Notes under the pieces: generated by a model | Database searches by the model: none | What the model was told of the DNA's origin: nothing | What the model saw: the letters and a program-made list of their open reading frames with translations, nothing else | Assembly (NCBI RefSeq): GCF_014170375.1 | Contig: NZ_LZZW01000010.1 | Location: forward strand, 349,410-413,409 | Reading direction: 5' to 3' | Length of the DNA stretch: 64,000 nucleotides | Source: Variovorax sp. UMC13 | GTDB lineage: Bacteria > Pseudomonadota > Gammaproteobacteria > Burkholderiales > Burkholderiaceae_C | Shown: positions 37,457 to 45,502 of the stretch, one piece after another | How the letters are laid out: each line of letters opens with the position of its first letter | How positions within the stretch are numbered: position 1 is the stretch's first letter | Position numbers and translations under genes: made by a program

Positions 37457-37999
37457 ATGACCAAGATCCAAGCCCGCCGCCAACTCATCGTCATCCTCCT
37501 CCTGTGCGTCGCCCTGGGCGGCGCCGCGCTGCGGCACCTGAGCGCCCCCGGCACCACCGCGCGCGACATCGGCACGCTGCTGATGCTGCTGTGGATTCCG
37601 GTGATCGGCAACGTGATCGCCTGGCTGATCGGCCGCGTCAAGCGCAAGCCCGCGGTGGCAGCGCCGGTCGCCACCTTCACCGAGGCCGCGCCCTTCCGGC
37701 CGCAGCTGCAGGTCGAGCTCACGCTGCGCCCGCCCTCGGTGCCGGCCGAGGACATCGCCATCGCCGAGGGCGAGCATCACTGCGCCTTCGTGCTCGGCAA
37801 CGAGGGCTTCTCGGGCAAATGGCAGGTGCCCGAGGGCGGTTCGTTCCGGCGCGGCACGGCGCAGGTGCTGCCGGTCGAGTTCCTCACGCCGGCGCTCGCG
37901 CTGCCCAAGTTCCAGCCCGGCACGGTGTTCCGGATGCTGGTGGGCGAATCCTTCATCGGCGACGGGCGGGTGCTGCAGGTGCTGGACGCGGGCCGCTAG
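37457..37999 (+). CDS. Membrane-anchored protein of unknown function
   Basis: 180 residues. Two N-terminal hydrophobic helices (LIVILLLCVALGGAALRHL and GTLLMLLWIPVIGNVIAWLI) are followed by a soluble beta-rich region with VELTLRPPSVPAEDI, HHCAFVLGNEGFSGKW and VEFLTPALALPKFQPG. I do not recognise a family. Its 3' end overlaps the convergent OsmC gene by four bases. Confidence 0.7.
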   Translation: MTKIQARRQLIVILLLCVALGGAALRHLSAPGTTARDIGTLLMLLWIPVIGNVIAWLIGRVKRKPAVAAPVATFTEAAPFRPQLQVELTLRPPSVPAEDIAIAEGEHHCAFVLGNEGFSGKWQVPEGGSFRRGTAQVLPVEFLTPALALPKFQPGTVFRMLVGESFIGDGRVLQVLDAGR

Positions 38000-38397
38000 G
38001 CTGCCCAGCCGGTCTCGATCTCGGTCTTCACGTCGACCATGAGCCGGTGCACCGGGCACTTGGCGGCCACGCGCAGCAGCTCGGCGCGCTGCGCCTCGTC
38101 GAGCGCGCCGGTGACGTGCAGCGAGGCCTTGAGCCGGTAGACGCCCTGGCGTTCCTGGCTGTCGTCGCGCTCGATCTTCACCTCGATGTCCTCCACCGGC
38201 ATGTTCTTGCGCTGCGCATAGAGCAGCACCGTGAGCGCCTTGCACGAGGCCAGCGCGGCGTCGTAGAGGTCGTGCGGCGAAGGGCCCGCATCGGCACCGC
38301 CGCCCGCGGGCGAGGCATCGACCGCGAAGGCGTGGTTGCGCACGTGCACGGTATGGCGCGTGCCGGTGGTGCCGTCGCGGCGGACTGAAATGCTCAT
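37996..38397 (-). CDS. OsmC/Ohr-family protein
   Basis: 133-residue OsmC-like thiol peroxidase relative that may detoxify organic peroxides in the cytoplasm. The two conserved cysteines are present, Cys52 in ALASCKALTVLLYAQRK and Cys114 in AAKCPVHRLM, with SPHDLYDAALASC typical of OsmC. Length is normal. Its downstream gene on the same strand would be none; the Rieske gene lies upstream, 52 bp away. Monocistronic or loosely linked to that oxygenase. Confidence 0.9.
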   Translation of the reverse strand: MSISVRRDGTTGTRHTVHVRNHAFAVDASPAGGGADAGPSPHDLYDAALASCKALTVLLYAQRKNMPVEDIEVKIERDDSQERQGVYRLKASLHVTGALDEAQRAELLRVAAKCPVHRLMVDVKTEIETGWAA

Positions 38398-38449
38398 GGG
38401 GAGGCTCCTGGGAAGTGAGCGGCCATGGTAGCGCCGCGCCCTGGCGCGC

Positions 38450-39526
38450 TCAGGCCGCCTGCGCGAGCGGAATGGTGCGCGTGCCGCGGTGCACTTCGCT
38501 CTCGCCGTGCTTCGCCAGCAGCTGCATCAGGTGGCGCCGGATCAGGATGCCCGGCTTGTCGGACTCCATCGAGTACTCGACGCCGCGGCGGCGCGTGTCG
38601 ACCATCGCATCGGGGTCGGTCGACTCGAGGATGTCCTTGTCCTCGCGCGTGATCTCCTGGTCGAAGTCGATCAGCAGCTGCGCCGGACAGTCGGCCTCGG
38701 TGTCGTTGCGGTAGAGCCATTGGCACAGCTGCATGCGCCCGTCGTCGATGGGCGTGAAGCAGTTGATGATGATGTGGCGGATGCCCGAGGGGTACTCGAT
38801 GTCGAGCCGGCGCGAGAAGGGCAGGAAGTAGGCGTTGCGCATGTGGCGCTGCGTCACCGGCTCGCTCACGCCGCTGATCGCATGGAAACGCGCCGGGTTG
38901 GCCGCGGCGATCACGGTCTCGGCATAGAAGCCGTTCTCGCGCTCGACGAACTCGTACTTGCTGGGCTTGGGCTTGTCGGGCACGCCGAAGGTGGCGCGGT
39001 GCACGAAGCTGAAGTGCGAGTTGTCGAAGGAATTCTCAAGCGCGCGCATCGGGCTGGTCTGCCACTCTTCATGGAACTGGAAGATGGTGCGATAGGCCGG
39101 GTCGTCGAACTCTGGCACGGCGGGAATGTCGGCGATCGGGTCTTCCAGCGCGACCCAGGCGTAGCCGTAGCGCGCGCTGCAGTGGTAGGCGGTGGTCCGG
39201 TACTCGGGCGAGATCTTTCGGTCGGCCTCGTACTGCGGGATGCGGATCACCTGGCCACTGCGGTCGTAGGTCCAGCCGTGGTAGCCGCACTGGATCGCGC
39301 CCGAGGCGCAGGCCTGGCCCCGGGCATCGACGCACCAGCCCTTCGAAAGCTTCGCGGTGCGGTGGCAGCAACGGTCGCGCAGCGCGGCCGGCTGGCCGTC
39401 GGCATCGATGAACAGCACGATGTCCTCGCCCAGCAGCCGGAAAGGCTTGGGGCCCTTGGCCAAGTCGGTGAGCGGCATGACCGCATGCCAGAACTTGCGG
39501 AAGACGGGTTGTCGGGTGACGAGCAT
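38450..39526 (-). CDS. Rieske non-heme iron oxygenase, alpha subunit
   Basis: 358-residue terminal oxygenase of the ring-hydroxylating/O- or N-demethylating type. The Rieske [2Fe-2S] ligands are Cys53-x-His55 and Cys80-x2-His83 (CCHR, then CGYHGWTYD). The mononuclear iron site is ENSFDNSHFSFVH, with Asp168, His171 and His176. Start 39526 follows GGAGTCCGCTC and leaves the Rieske domain at the usual distance. The single-subunit length resembles VanA- or NdmA-like enzymes. No reductase or ferredoxin gene adjoins, so the electron donor is elsewhere. Neighbouring deaminases hint at a nitrogen heterocycle, but this is inference. Confidence 0.9.
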   Translation of the reverse strand: MLVTRQPVFRKFWHAVMPLTDLAKGPKPFRLLGEDIVLFIDADGQPAALRDRCCHRTAKLSKGWCVDARGQACASGAIQCGYHGWTYDRSGQVIRIPQYEADRKISPEYRTTAYHCSARYGYAWVALEDPIADIPAVPEFDDPAYRTIFQFHEEWQTSPMRALENSFDNSHFSFVHRATFGVPDKPKPSKYEFVERENGFYAETVIAAANPARFHAISGVSEPVTQRHMRNAYFLPFSRRLDIEYPSGIRHIIINCFTPIDDGRMQLCQWLYRNDTEADCPAQLLIDFDQEITREDKDILESTDPDAMVDTRRRGVEYSMESDKPGILIRRHLMQLLAKHGESEVHRGTRTIPLAQAA

Positions 39527-39715
39527 GAGCGGACTCCTTCGGTTGCGTGGGAACAAGCGTGAAAGAGCAATTTCCCGCCGACCGTGCCGGCTGAACGCTT
39601 CTACTCTGGGCCGATGCACAAGCAAGTTGCGCACCATGCCTCCGCTCCTTCCCCGCGTCAGAGGGCGACACGGCACATTGGCATGCCTCGTGCTTGAATC
39701 GATGCAGGTCCCGAC

Positions 39716-40234
39716 ATGCATTTCCAATCCCTCACCCTCCCCTGCGAAACCACCCTCGACGAGCGCGACGGCCGCTACCTGCGCAAGGCGATCCTCTGGT
39801 CGCATGCCGCGGGCCGGCGCGGCAACCGGCCCTTCGGCGCGCTCATCGTGTCGGCCGAGGGCGAGGTGCTGGCCGAGGGCTACAACAACACCTTCGAGAC
39901 CGGCGACTGCACCGGCCATGCCGAGGTCAGCGCGATCCGCGCGCTCGCGGCCAGGCGCCCCGAGCGCGCGCTGCTGGCCGGCGCCACGCTGTATTCCTCG
40001 GCCGAGCCCTGCGTGATGTGCGCCGGCGCGATCTTCTGGGCCAACATCGGCCGAGTGGTGTTCGGCATCGACGCCGAGCGGCTGCGCGCCTTCCGCGGCG
40101 AGCGCCAGGACCAGCGCGACGCCGAGCTCTCCTGCCGCGACGTGTTCGCGGCCTCGCCGCACCCGATCGAGTGCATCGGGCCGGCGCTGCTCGACGAGGC
40201 GAGCGCGGCGCATGAAGGCGCCTGGAAGACCTGA
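39716..40234 (+). CDS. Nucleoside/nucleobase deaminase, paralogue of the 36916 gene
   Basis: 172-residue cytidine/guanine-deaminase-family zinc enzyme. The ligands are His68 and Glu70 in TGHAEVSAIRALA and Cys99 and Cys102 in AEPCVMCAGAIFWANIGRVV. It shares the CAG..(Y/F)WANIGRVV block with the deaminase at 36916-37401, so the two are likely paralogues with different substrates. It is divergent from the Rieske gene. The gene is followed directly by the 268-bp nested palindromic element. Confidence 0.88.
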   Translation: MHFQSLTLPCETTLDERDGRYLRKAILWSHAAGRRGNRPFGALIVSAEGEVLAEGYNNTFETGDCTGHAEVSAIRALAARRPERALLAGATLYSSAEPCVMCAGAIFWANIGRVVFGIDAERLRAFRGERQDQRDAELSCRDVFAASPHPIECIGPALLDEASAAHEGAWKT

Positions 40235-40240
40235 GGCTCC

Positions 40241-40508
40241 AGGGCCTGTTCGCACTGTTTTCGGGGATCGCGTTGGTTGAGCCAGGGGCTGGATGCAAGG
40301 CGCATGCGCGCAGCAAGGCCTGCGCCTTGCAAGCGCGGGCAACGCCGCAGACGGCCCCTGGCTCAGCCAACCCTTCGGGAAGGCCTGCCATGGCGGGCCA
40401 CTCGGCGTTGCGTTCCTTGCGCGTGCGGCAGCACGCGCAGCGTCACGCGCCTTGATTGGCCCGCCATGGCAGGCCTTCGCGACCCCGGAAACAGTGTGAA
40501 CAGGCCCT
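40241..40508. repeat. 268-bp nested palindromic element, MITE-like, upstream of ureD
   Basis: About 30-bp imperfect terminal inverted repeats (40241-40272 and 40478-40508) enclose two arms. Arm A pairs 40272-40289 with 40354-40371, with an inner perfect 11-bp pair 40294-40304/40321-40331. Arm B pairs 40380-40400 with 40457-40477, a perfect 21-bp inverted repeat, with an inner 9-bp pair 40418-40426/40431-40439. Folded, it would make a cloverleaf. It encodes no transposase. The short frames inside are by-products of the repeats. It fills the gap between the deaminase and ureD. Confidence 0.8.
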
Positions 40509-40519
40509 AGACTCCCTCC

Positions 40520-41350
40520 ATGCCATGGCACGCCCGACTCGCGCTCGACTACAGCGCCGAAAACCAACGCAGCGTCGCACGCTTTCGCCACGACGGCCCG
40601 CTGCGCATCCTCCAGAGCCTCTACCCCGAAGGTGACGCGGTCTGCCACAACGTGCTGGTGCATCCGCCCGGCGGGCTGGTGGGCGGCGACACGCTGGACA
40701 TCGTCATCACCGGCGCCCCCGGCAGCCATGGCCTGGTGACCACGCCCGGCGCCACGCGCTTCTACCGCTCGGAGGGCGAGGCCGCCGTCCAGCGCACGCA
40801 GATCAAGCTCGAGGCCGACGCCCGGCTCGAATGGCTGCCGCTCGAGGCGTTGTGCTACAGCGGCTGCCGCGCCGAGAACCGGCTGCGCATGGCGCTCGCG
40901 CCCGGCGCCGAACTGCTGGGCTGGGACGTGAGTGCGCTGGGCCTGCCCGGCGCCGACCTGCCCTTCGAGCGCGGCAGCCTGCTGCAGCACATCGAGGTGC
41001 CGGGCGTGTGGCTCGAACGCGGGCGCATCGAGGCCAGCGACCAGCGCCTGCTGCAGAGCCCGATCGGCCTGGCCGGCCACCGCTGCATCGCCTCGCTGTT
41101 CTTCGTCGCCGGCACGCCGATCCCGCGCGCCCGGCGCGAGGCCCTGCTCGAGATCGCGCGCACGCTGGCCGACGCGCACCCGCTGGCCGCCAGCGCCGGC
41201 GCGACCGGCCCGCATGCCGAGGTGGTGGTGCTGCGCGTGCTCGCGCCGGTGGTCGAGCCCGCGATGCAGCTGCTGCGCCAGGTCTGGCAGGCCTGGCGCG
41301 CGGCGCTGTGGCAGATGCCGGCCAGCGCGCCGCGCATCTGGGCGATGTAG
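40520..41350 (+). CDS. ureD: Urease accessory protein UreD (orphan)
   Basis: 276-residue UreD/UreH, part of the UreDFG complex that loads nickel into urease. The family motif HPPGGLVGGDTLDIVITGAP is followed by TTPGATRFYRSEGEAAVQRT and ALCYSGCRAENRLRM. Length is usual. No urease structural or other accessory gene follows: the next gene is on the opposite strand. The palindromic element ends 12 bp before the start, so its promoter is unclear. A related transporter (urt) lies 18 kb to the right. Confidence 0.93.
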   Translation: MPWHARLALDYSAENQRSVARFRHDGPLRILQSLYPEGDAVCHNVLVHPPGGLVGGDTLDIVITGAPGSHGLVTTPGATRFYRSEGEAAVQRTQIKLEADARLEWLPLEALCYSGCRAENRLRMALAPGAELLGWDVSALGLPGADLPFERGSLLQHIEVPGVWLERGRIEASDQRLLQSPIGLAGHRCIASLFFVAGTPIPRARREALLEIARTLADAHPLAASAGATGPHAEVVVLRVLAPVVEPAMQLLRQVWQAWRAALWQMPASAPRIWAM

Positions 41351-41353
41351 GGC

Positions 41354-42529
41354 TCAGGCCACTTCGACGCGGTTGCGGCCCGCGGCCTTGGCGCGGTAGA
41401 GCGCCGCATCGGCCCGCGCCAGCATCGCATCCAGCGTGTCGCCCGGGCCCTGGAAGGCGGCCATGCCGATGCTCACCGTGAGCCGGTCGATGCCCGCGGC
41501 CGCAAGCGGCGAGCCGGCCTCGAAGGGCCGCGCCAGCCCTTCGCGCAGGCGCTCGGCCAGCGCATGGGCCGCGTCGGGCGCCAGGCCCGGCAGCACCGCG
41601 AGGAACTCCTCGCCGCCGTAGCGGCCCAGGCGCGCCGCGGCCGGCAGCGGTTCCTGCAGGCGCTGCGCGAGTTCACGCAGCACCTCGTCGCCGGTCTGGT
41701 GGCCGAAGGCATCGTTGATGCGCTTGAAGTGGTCGGCGTCCAGCATCAGCAGGGCCATCGGCGCCTCGCCGCGCCGGCTGCGGGCGAAGGCTTTCTCGCC
41801 CTGCGCGAACAGCGCGCGCCGGTTGAGCACGCCGGTCAACGGATCGTGCGAGGCCAGGAACTCGAACTCGATGCGCACGCGGTCGGTGGCCATCAGCACG
41901 CCCGCGATGCTCATCAGCAGCGCGGTGAAGGAGTACATCACGATGTAGACCACCTGCAGCCACGAGGGCTGGAGCAGGTCGGAGCCGGCCGCACCGAACA
42001 GCACGGTGACGAAGCGCAGCCCCGCCACCGTGGCCTGCAGCAGCAGCAGGCCGGTCATCACGCGCATGCCGAGGTGCGACAGGCGATGCCGCAGGTAGAG
42101 CTGCGCATGGAAGGCGAACAGCACCGAGATGGTGACCGTGAAGACCGCCAGCCGCATCGTGTAGTCGGGCTGGAACTGCGAATACCAGAACAGCACCGCG
42201 CCCAGCACCAGCGTCACGATGCTCCAGCCGCGCGTGTTGCGTTCATGGCCCAGGAACAGCTGGCTGCCCGCGTAGTAGGTGATGCAGCCCTGGAACAGCA
42301 CCATGTTGGCCAGCGGAATCGTGAGCACGTCGGGCAGCACGCCACGCATGGCGAACAGCACGGTGCTGCCGAAGCACATCAGCGGCGCCAGCGTCCATTC
42401 GCGCAGCCCGCGGATGCTCGAGGGGTAGCTGCGGCGCATGGAAAACATCACCAGCGACATCAGCAAGCCCATCACGCCGGCGAGGACGATGACGGAGCGA
42501 GGGTCCAGGGCGGAGGACAGGGTCGGCAT
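41354..42529 (-). CDS. Membrane diguanylate cyclase (GGDEF)
   Basis: 391-residue protein with an N-terminal bundle of about seven TM helices (VIVLAGVMGLLMSLVMFSMR through VVYIVMYSFTALLMSIAGVL) and a C-terminal GGDEF domain from about residue 220. The active-site signature is GGEEF near residues 306-310, so c-di-GMP synthesis is plausible; an RxxD inhibitory site upstream is not obvious. The start was chosen at 42529 so that the first helix begins early. It converges on ureD. Confidence 0.92.
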   Translation of the reverse strand: MPTLSSALDPRSVIVLAGVMGLLMSLVMFSMRRSYPSSIRGLREWTLAPLMCFGSTVLFAMRGVLPDVLTIPLANMVLFQGCITYYAGSQLFLGHERNTRGWSIVTLVLGAVLFWYSQFQPDYTMRLAVFTVTISVLFAFHAQLYLRHRLSHLGMRVMTGLLLLQATVAGLRFVTVLFGAAGSDLLQPSWLQVVYIVMYSFTALLMSIAGVLMATDRVRIEFEFLASHDPLTGVLNRRALFAQGEKAFARSRRGEAPMALLMLDADHFKRINDAFGHQTGDEVLRELAQRLQEPLPAAARLGRYGGEEFLAVLPGLAPDAAHALAERLREGLARPFEAGSPLAAAGIDRLTVSIGMAAFQGPGDTLDAMLARADAALYRAKAAGRNRVEVA

Positions 42530-42642
42530 GGCGGCTGTGGCTTGGCGAGGTTGCCAAGCGTAACCGACGACCCGCCGCCGCATTCGGGGCCTTGGCCGAC
42601 AGCGCCGGCCGGGGCCTGCTGCCTACAGTGCGAAGCAGCCGC

Positions 42643-44103
42643 ATGACGAAGCCCACCACCACCGACATCCCCGCCCGCCTCGACCGCCTGCCCTGGTCGC
42701 GCTGGCACTGGCGCGTGGTGATCGCGCTGGGCGTGGCCTGGGTGCTCGACGGGCTCGAGGTCACCTTGGTCGGCTCGCTGGGCGGCGTGCTGGAGCGCGA
42801 CGACACGCTGGCGCTCACGGCCGCGCAGATCGGCGGCGCCGGCTCGCTCTACATCGGCGGCGCGGTGGTCGGGGCGCTGGTCTTCGGCCGGCTGGCCGAC
42901 CGCTGGGGCCGCAAGAAGCTGTTCCTGATCACGCTGGCCGTTTACACCGTGGCCAGCTTCGCCACCGCGTTCTCGCCCGGCTTCGGCTTCTTCGCGCTGT
43001 GCCGCTTCTTCACCGGCGTGGGCATCGGCGGCGAGTACGCGGCCATCAACTCGGCCATCGACGAACTGATCCCGGCGCGCGTGCGCGGACGGGTCAACCT
43101 GGCGATCAACGGCAGCTTCTGGGTCGGGGCCGCACTGGGCGCGGGCCTGAGCCTGGTGCTGCTGGACCCGCGCGTGCTGGGCCCCGTGTGGGGCTGGCGC
43201 GCGGGCTTCGGCCTCGGTGCGCTCCTCGCGCTGGCCATCCTGCTGGTGCGCCGCCACGTGCCCGAAAGCCCGCGCTGGCTGATCGCGCACGGCCGCGCCG
43301 ACGAGGCCGAGGCCGTGGTCGCGCGCATCGAGGCCGAGGTCTCCGCACAGCACGGGCCGCTGGCGCCGGTGACGCAGCAGCTGGTGTTCACCCGCCAGGC
43401 CGCGCCCTCGCTGCGCCAGGTGGCGGAGGTGCTGCTGCACCGCTACCGCCAGCGCAGTGTGGTCGCGCTCTCGCTGATGGTCTCGCAGGCCTTCTTCTAC
43501 AACGCGATCTTCTTCACCTACGCGCTGGTGCTCACGCGCTTCCATGGCGTACCCGACGGCCGCGTGGCGCTCTACATCTTCCCTTTCGCGCTCGGCAACG
43601 TGCTGGGGCCGCTGCTGCTGGGCCCGCTGTTCGACCGCGTGGGGCGCCGCAGGATGATCGCCTTGACCTATGTGCTGTCGGGCGTCGGCCTGGCGCTGAC
43701 CGGCGCGGCCTTCATGGCCGGTTGGTTGAATGCGCTGACGCAGGCGCTGTGCTGGTCGGCGGTGTTCTTCCTGGCCTCGGCCGCGGCCAGCTCGGCCTAC
43801 CTCACGGTGAGCGAGGTGTTCCCGCTCGAGATGCGCGCGCTCGCCATCTCGCTGTTCTACGCGGTGGGCACCGGGGCCGGCGGCTTCGCGGCGCCGTTCC
43901 TGTTCGGCCTGCTGATCGACACCGGCAGTCGCGGCGCGGTGGCGGTGGGCTATGCGATCGGCGCCGCGCTGGTGATCGGCGCGGGCCTGATCGCGCTGCG
44001 CTGGGGCGTGGACGCCGAGCGCCGTTCGCTCGAGGACATCGCGCCGCCCATGGGCTCCGATGTCAGCCCGGCAGGCGACGTCGGCGTCGCAGCCAGACGC
44101 TGA
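42643..44103 (+). CDS. MFS transporter (sugar/metabolite:H+ symporter type)
   Basis: 486-residue major facilitator protein with 12 predicted TM helices. The N-half loop GRLADRWGRKKLFLI is the MFS motif, and PESPRWLIAHGRADEAEAVV in the central loop is typical of sugar-porter/aromatic-acid relatives. The C-half repeats LFDRVGRRRMIALT. The start at 42643 lies just before the first membrane segment; an upstream ATG at 42592 adds 17 residues. It is divergent from the diguanylate cyclase. Its 3' end overlaps the convergent cytochrome gene by about 40 bp. Confidence 0.9.
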   Translation: MTKPTTTDIPARLDRLPWSRWHWRVVIALGVAWVLDGLEVTLVGSLGGVLERDDTLALTAAQIGGAGSLYIGGAVVGALVFGRLADRWGRKKLFLITLAVYTVASFATAFSPGFGFFALCRFFTGVGIGGEYAAINSAIDELIPARVRGRVNLAINGSFWVGAALGAGLSLVLLDPRVLGPVWGWRAGFGLGALLALAILLVRRHVPESPRWLIAHGRADEAEAVVARIEAEVSAQHGPLAPVTQQLVFTRQAAPSLRQVAEVLLHRYRQRSVVALSLMVSQAFFYNAIFFTYALVLTRFHGVPDGRVALYIFPFALGNVLGPLLLGPLFDRVGRRRMIALTYVLSGVGLALTGAAFMAGWLNALTQALCWSAVFFLASAAASSAYLTVSEVFPLEMRALAISLFYAVGTGAGGFAAPFLFGLLIDTGSRGAVAVGYAIGAALVIGAGLIALRWGVDAERRSLEDIAPPMGSDVSPAGDVGVAARR

Positions 44104-45499
44104 GCAGCACGATCACCAGCACCAATCCCGCGATCATCGCCGGCAGCATGAAGGGCTGCGCCTGCGCCAGCAGCGGCTTGGCGCCACCCGCGCGCGCCAC
44201 GGCCACGTCGCCCTCGCTCACCGCGGCCGCGCTGTTGCCGTAGCGCACGAGCACATGGTTGGCGATGGCGGCGATCTGCCCATCGGTCAGCGGATCGACG
44301 TACGACAGCGCATCGAAGCGCGGCATCAGCACATGCGTGTCGCCCACCTTGCGGTCCACGCCGTAGAGGATCGCCGCCACCAGGTTGGCCGGATTCGCGA
44401 GCCCGGTCGCGGTGTTGTGGAACAGCGAGGGATAGGCCTGGTTGCGGCTGCCCGCGCCGCTGGCCTGGTGGCAGCTGGCGCAGTAGCCGTTGTAGAGCTG
44501 CTCGCCGGTGGTGAGCCGTTGCGGGTTGTTGAAGGGCGCGGTGCCGCGTTTCGTCGCTTCGCTGCTCCAGGCCGCGCCCCAGGCATGCGCAGGCTTCGCG
44601 CCCTCGGCATCGGCCTTGTCGCGGATCGGCACGGTGCCCTTGAGGTACACGGCGATGGCCTGGAGGTCGGCCTCGGGCAGGTGCTGCAGGCTGTTCTCCA
44701 CCGCCTCGGCCATGCCGCCCGCGGCCTGGGCCTTGCCTTCGACCCGGCCGGTGCGCAGGTACTGCACCAGCTCGGCCTCGCTCCAGCCGCCGATGCCGCT
44801 CACCGCATCCGACGTGATGTTGGGCGCGAGCCAAGGGCCGACCATGCCGCCGGCCAGCGCCTGGCCGCCCTGCTCGGCCATCAGCGCATTGCGTGGCGTG
44901 TGGCAGGCGCTGCAGTGGCCCAGCGCGCCGGCCAGGTAGGCGCCGCGGTTCCATTCGGCGCTCTTGGAGGCATCGGGCTCGAAGCGGCGGTCGTCGAGGA
45001 ACAGCAGGTTCCACACGGCCATCGAGAAGCGCAGGTTGAAGGGAAAGGGCAGCGCGGTCTGCGCGGCCTCGGTGTCGACCGGTGCCACGCCGTGCATGAA
45101 GTAGGCATAGAGCGCCGAGGTGTCGGCGTCGCTGAGCTGCGTGTACGAGGTGTAGGGCATGGCCGGGTACAGCCGCGCGCCGTCGCGGCGCACGCCCTGG
45201 CGCAGCGCGCGCGCGAACTCGGCCTCGCTGTAGTCGCCGATGCCGGCCGTCTTCGAGGGCGTGATGTTGGTCGCGTAGATGGTGCCCAGCGGCGACTCGA
45301 TCGAATAGCCGCCCGCGAAAGGCTTGCCCTTGCCCGCGGGCAGGGTGTGGCAGGCCATGCAGTCGGCCGCGATCGCGAGCTGGCGGCCCTTGTCGATCAG
45401 CTCGGCGGGCGGGGCCTGCTGCGCCATCGCGGCGTGCACCAGCAGCATCGCCAAACCCAGCGACGACGCGGTGCGGCGGATCAGTGAATGCAGCGTCAT
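44063..45499 (-). CDS. Triheme cytochrome c subunit of membrane dehydrogenase
   Basis: 478-residue periplasmic cytochrome c. A signal peptide ends near HAAMAQ. Three heme motifs are seen, CMACH (Cys47-His51), CSACH and CASCH. A C-terminal TM anchor FMLPAMIAGLVLVIVLLSVW is followed by positive residues. This is the cytochrome subunit type of alcohol/gluconate/sorbitol dehydrogenases. It starts three bases after the GMC subunit gene ends, so it passes electrons from that flavoprotein to ubiquinone. Confidence 0.93.
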   Translation of the reverse strand: MTLHSLIRRTASSLGLAMLLVHAAMAQQAPPAELIDKGRQLAIAADCMACHTLPAGKGKPFAGGYSIESPLGTIYATNITPSKTAGIGDYSEAEFARALRQGVRRDGARLYPAMPYTSYTQLSDADTSALYAYFMHGVAPVDTEAAQTALPFPFNLRFSMAVWNLLFLDDRRFEPDASKSAEWNRGAYLAGALGHCSACHTPRNALMAEQGGQALAGGMVGPWLAPNITSDAVSGIGGWSEAELVQYLRTGRVEGKAQAAGGMAEAVENSLQHLPEADLQAIAVYLKGTVPIRDKADAEGAKPAHAWGAAWSSEATKRGTAPFNNPQRLTTGEQLYNGYCASCHQASGAGSRNQAYPSLFHNTATGLANPANLVAAILYGVDRKVGDTHVLMPRFDALSYVDPLTDGQIAAIANHVLVRYGNSAAAVSEGDVAVARAGGAKPLLAQAQPFMLPAMIAGLVLVIVLLSVWLRRRRRLPG

Positions 45500-45502
45500 G
45501 GC

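Noticed and set aside
40273..40510. Short overlapping frames inside the palindromic element
   Set aside because: They arise in several frames from the repeats and have no coding character.
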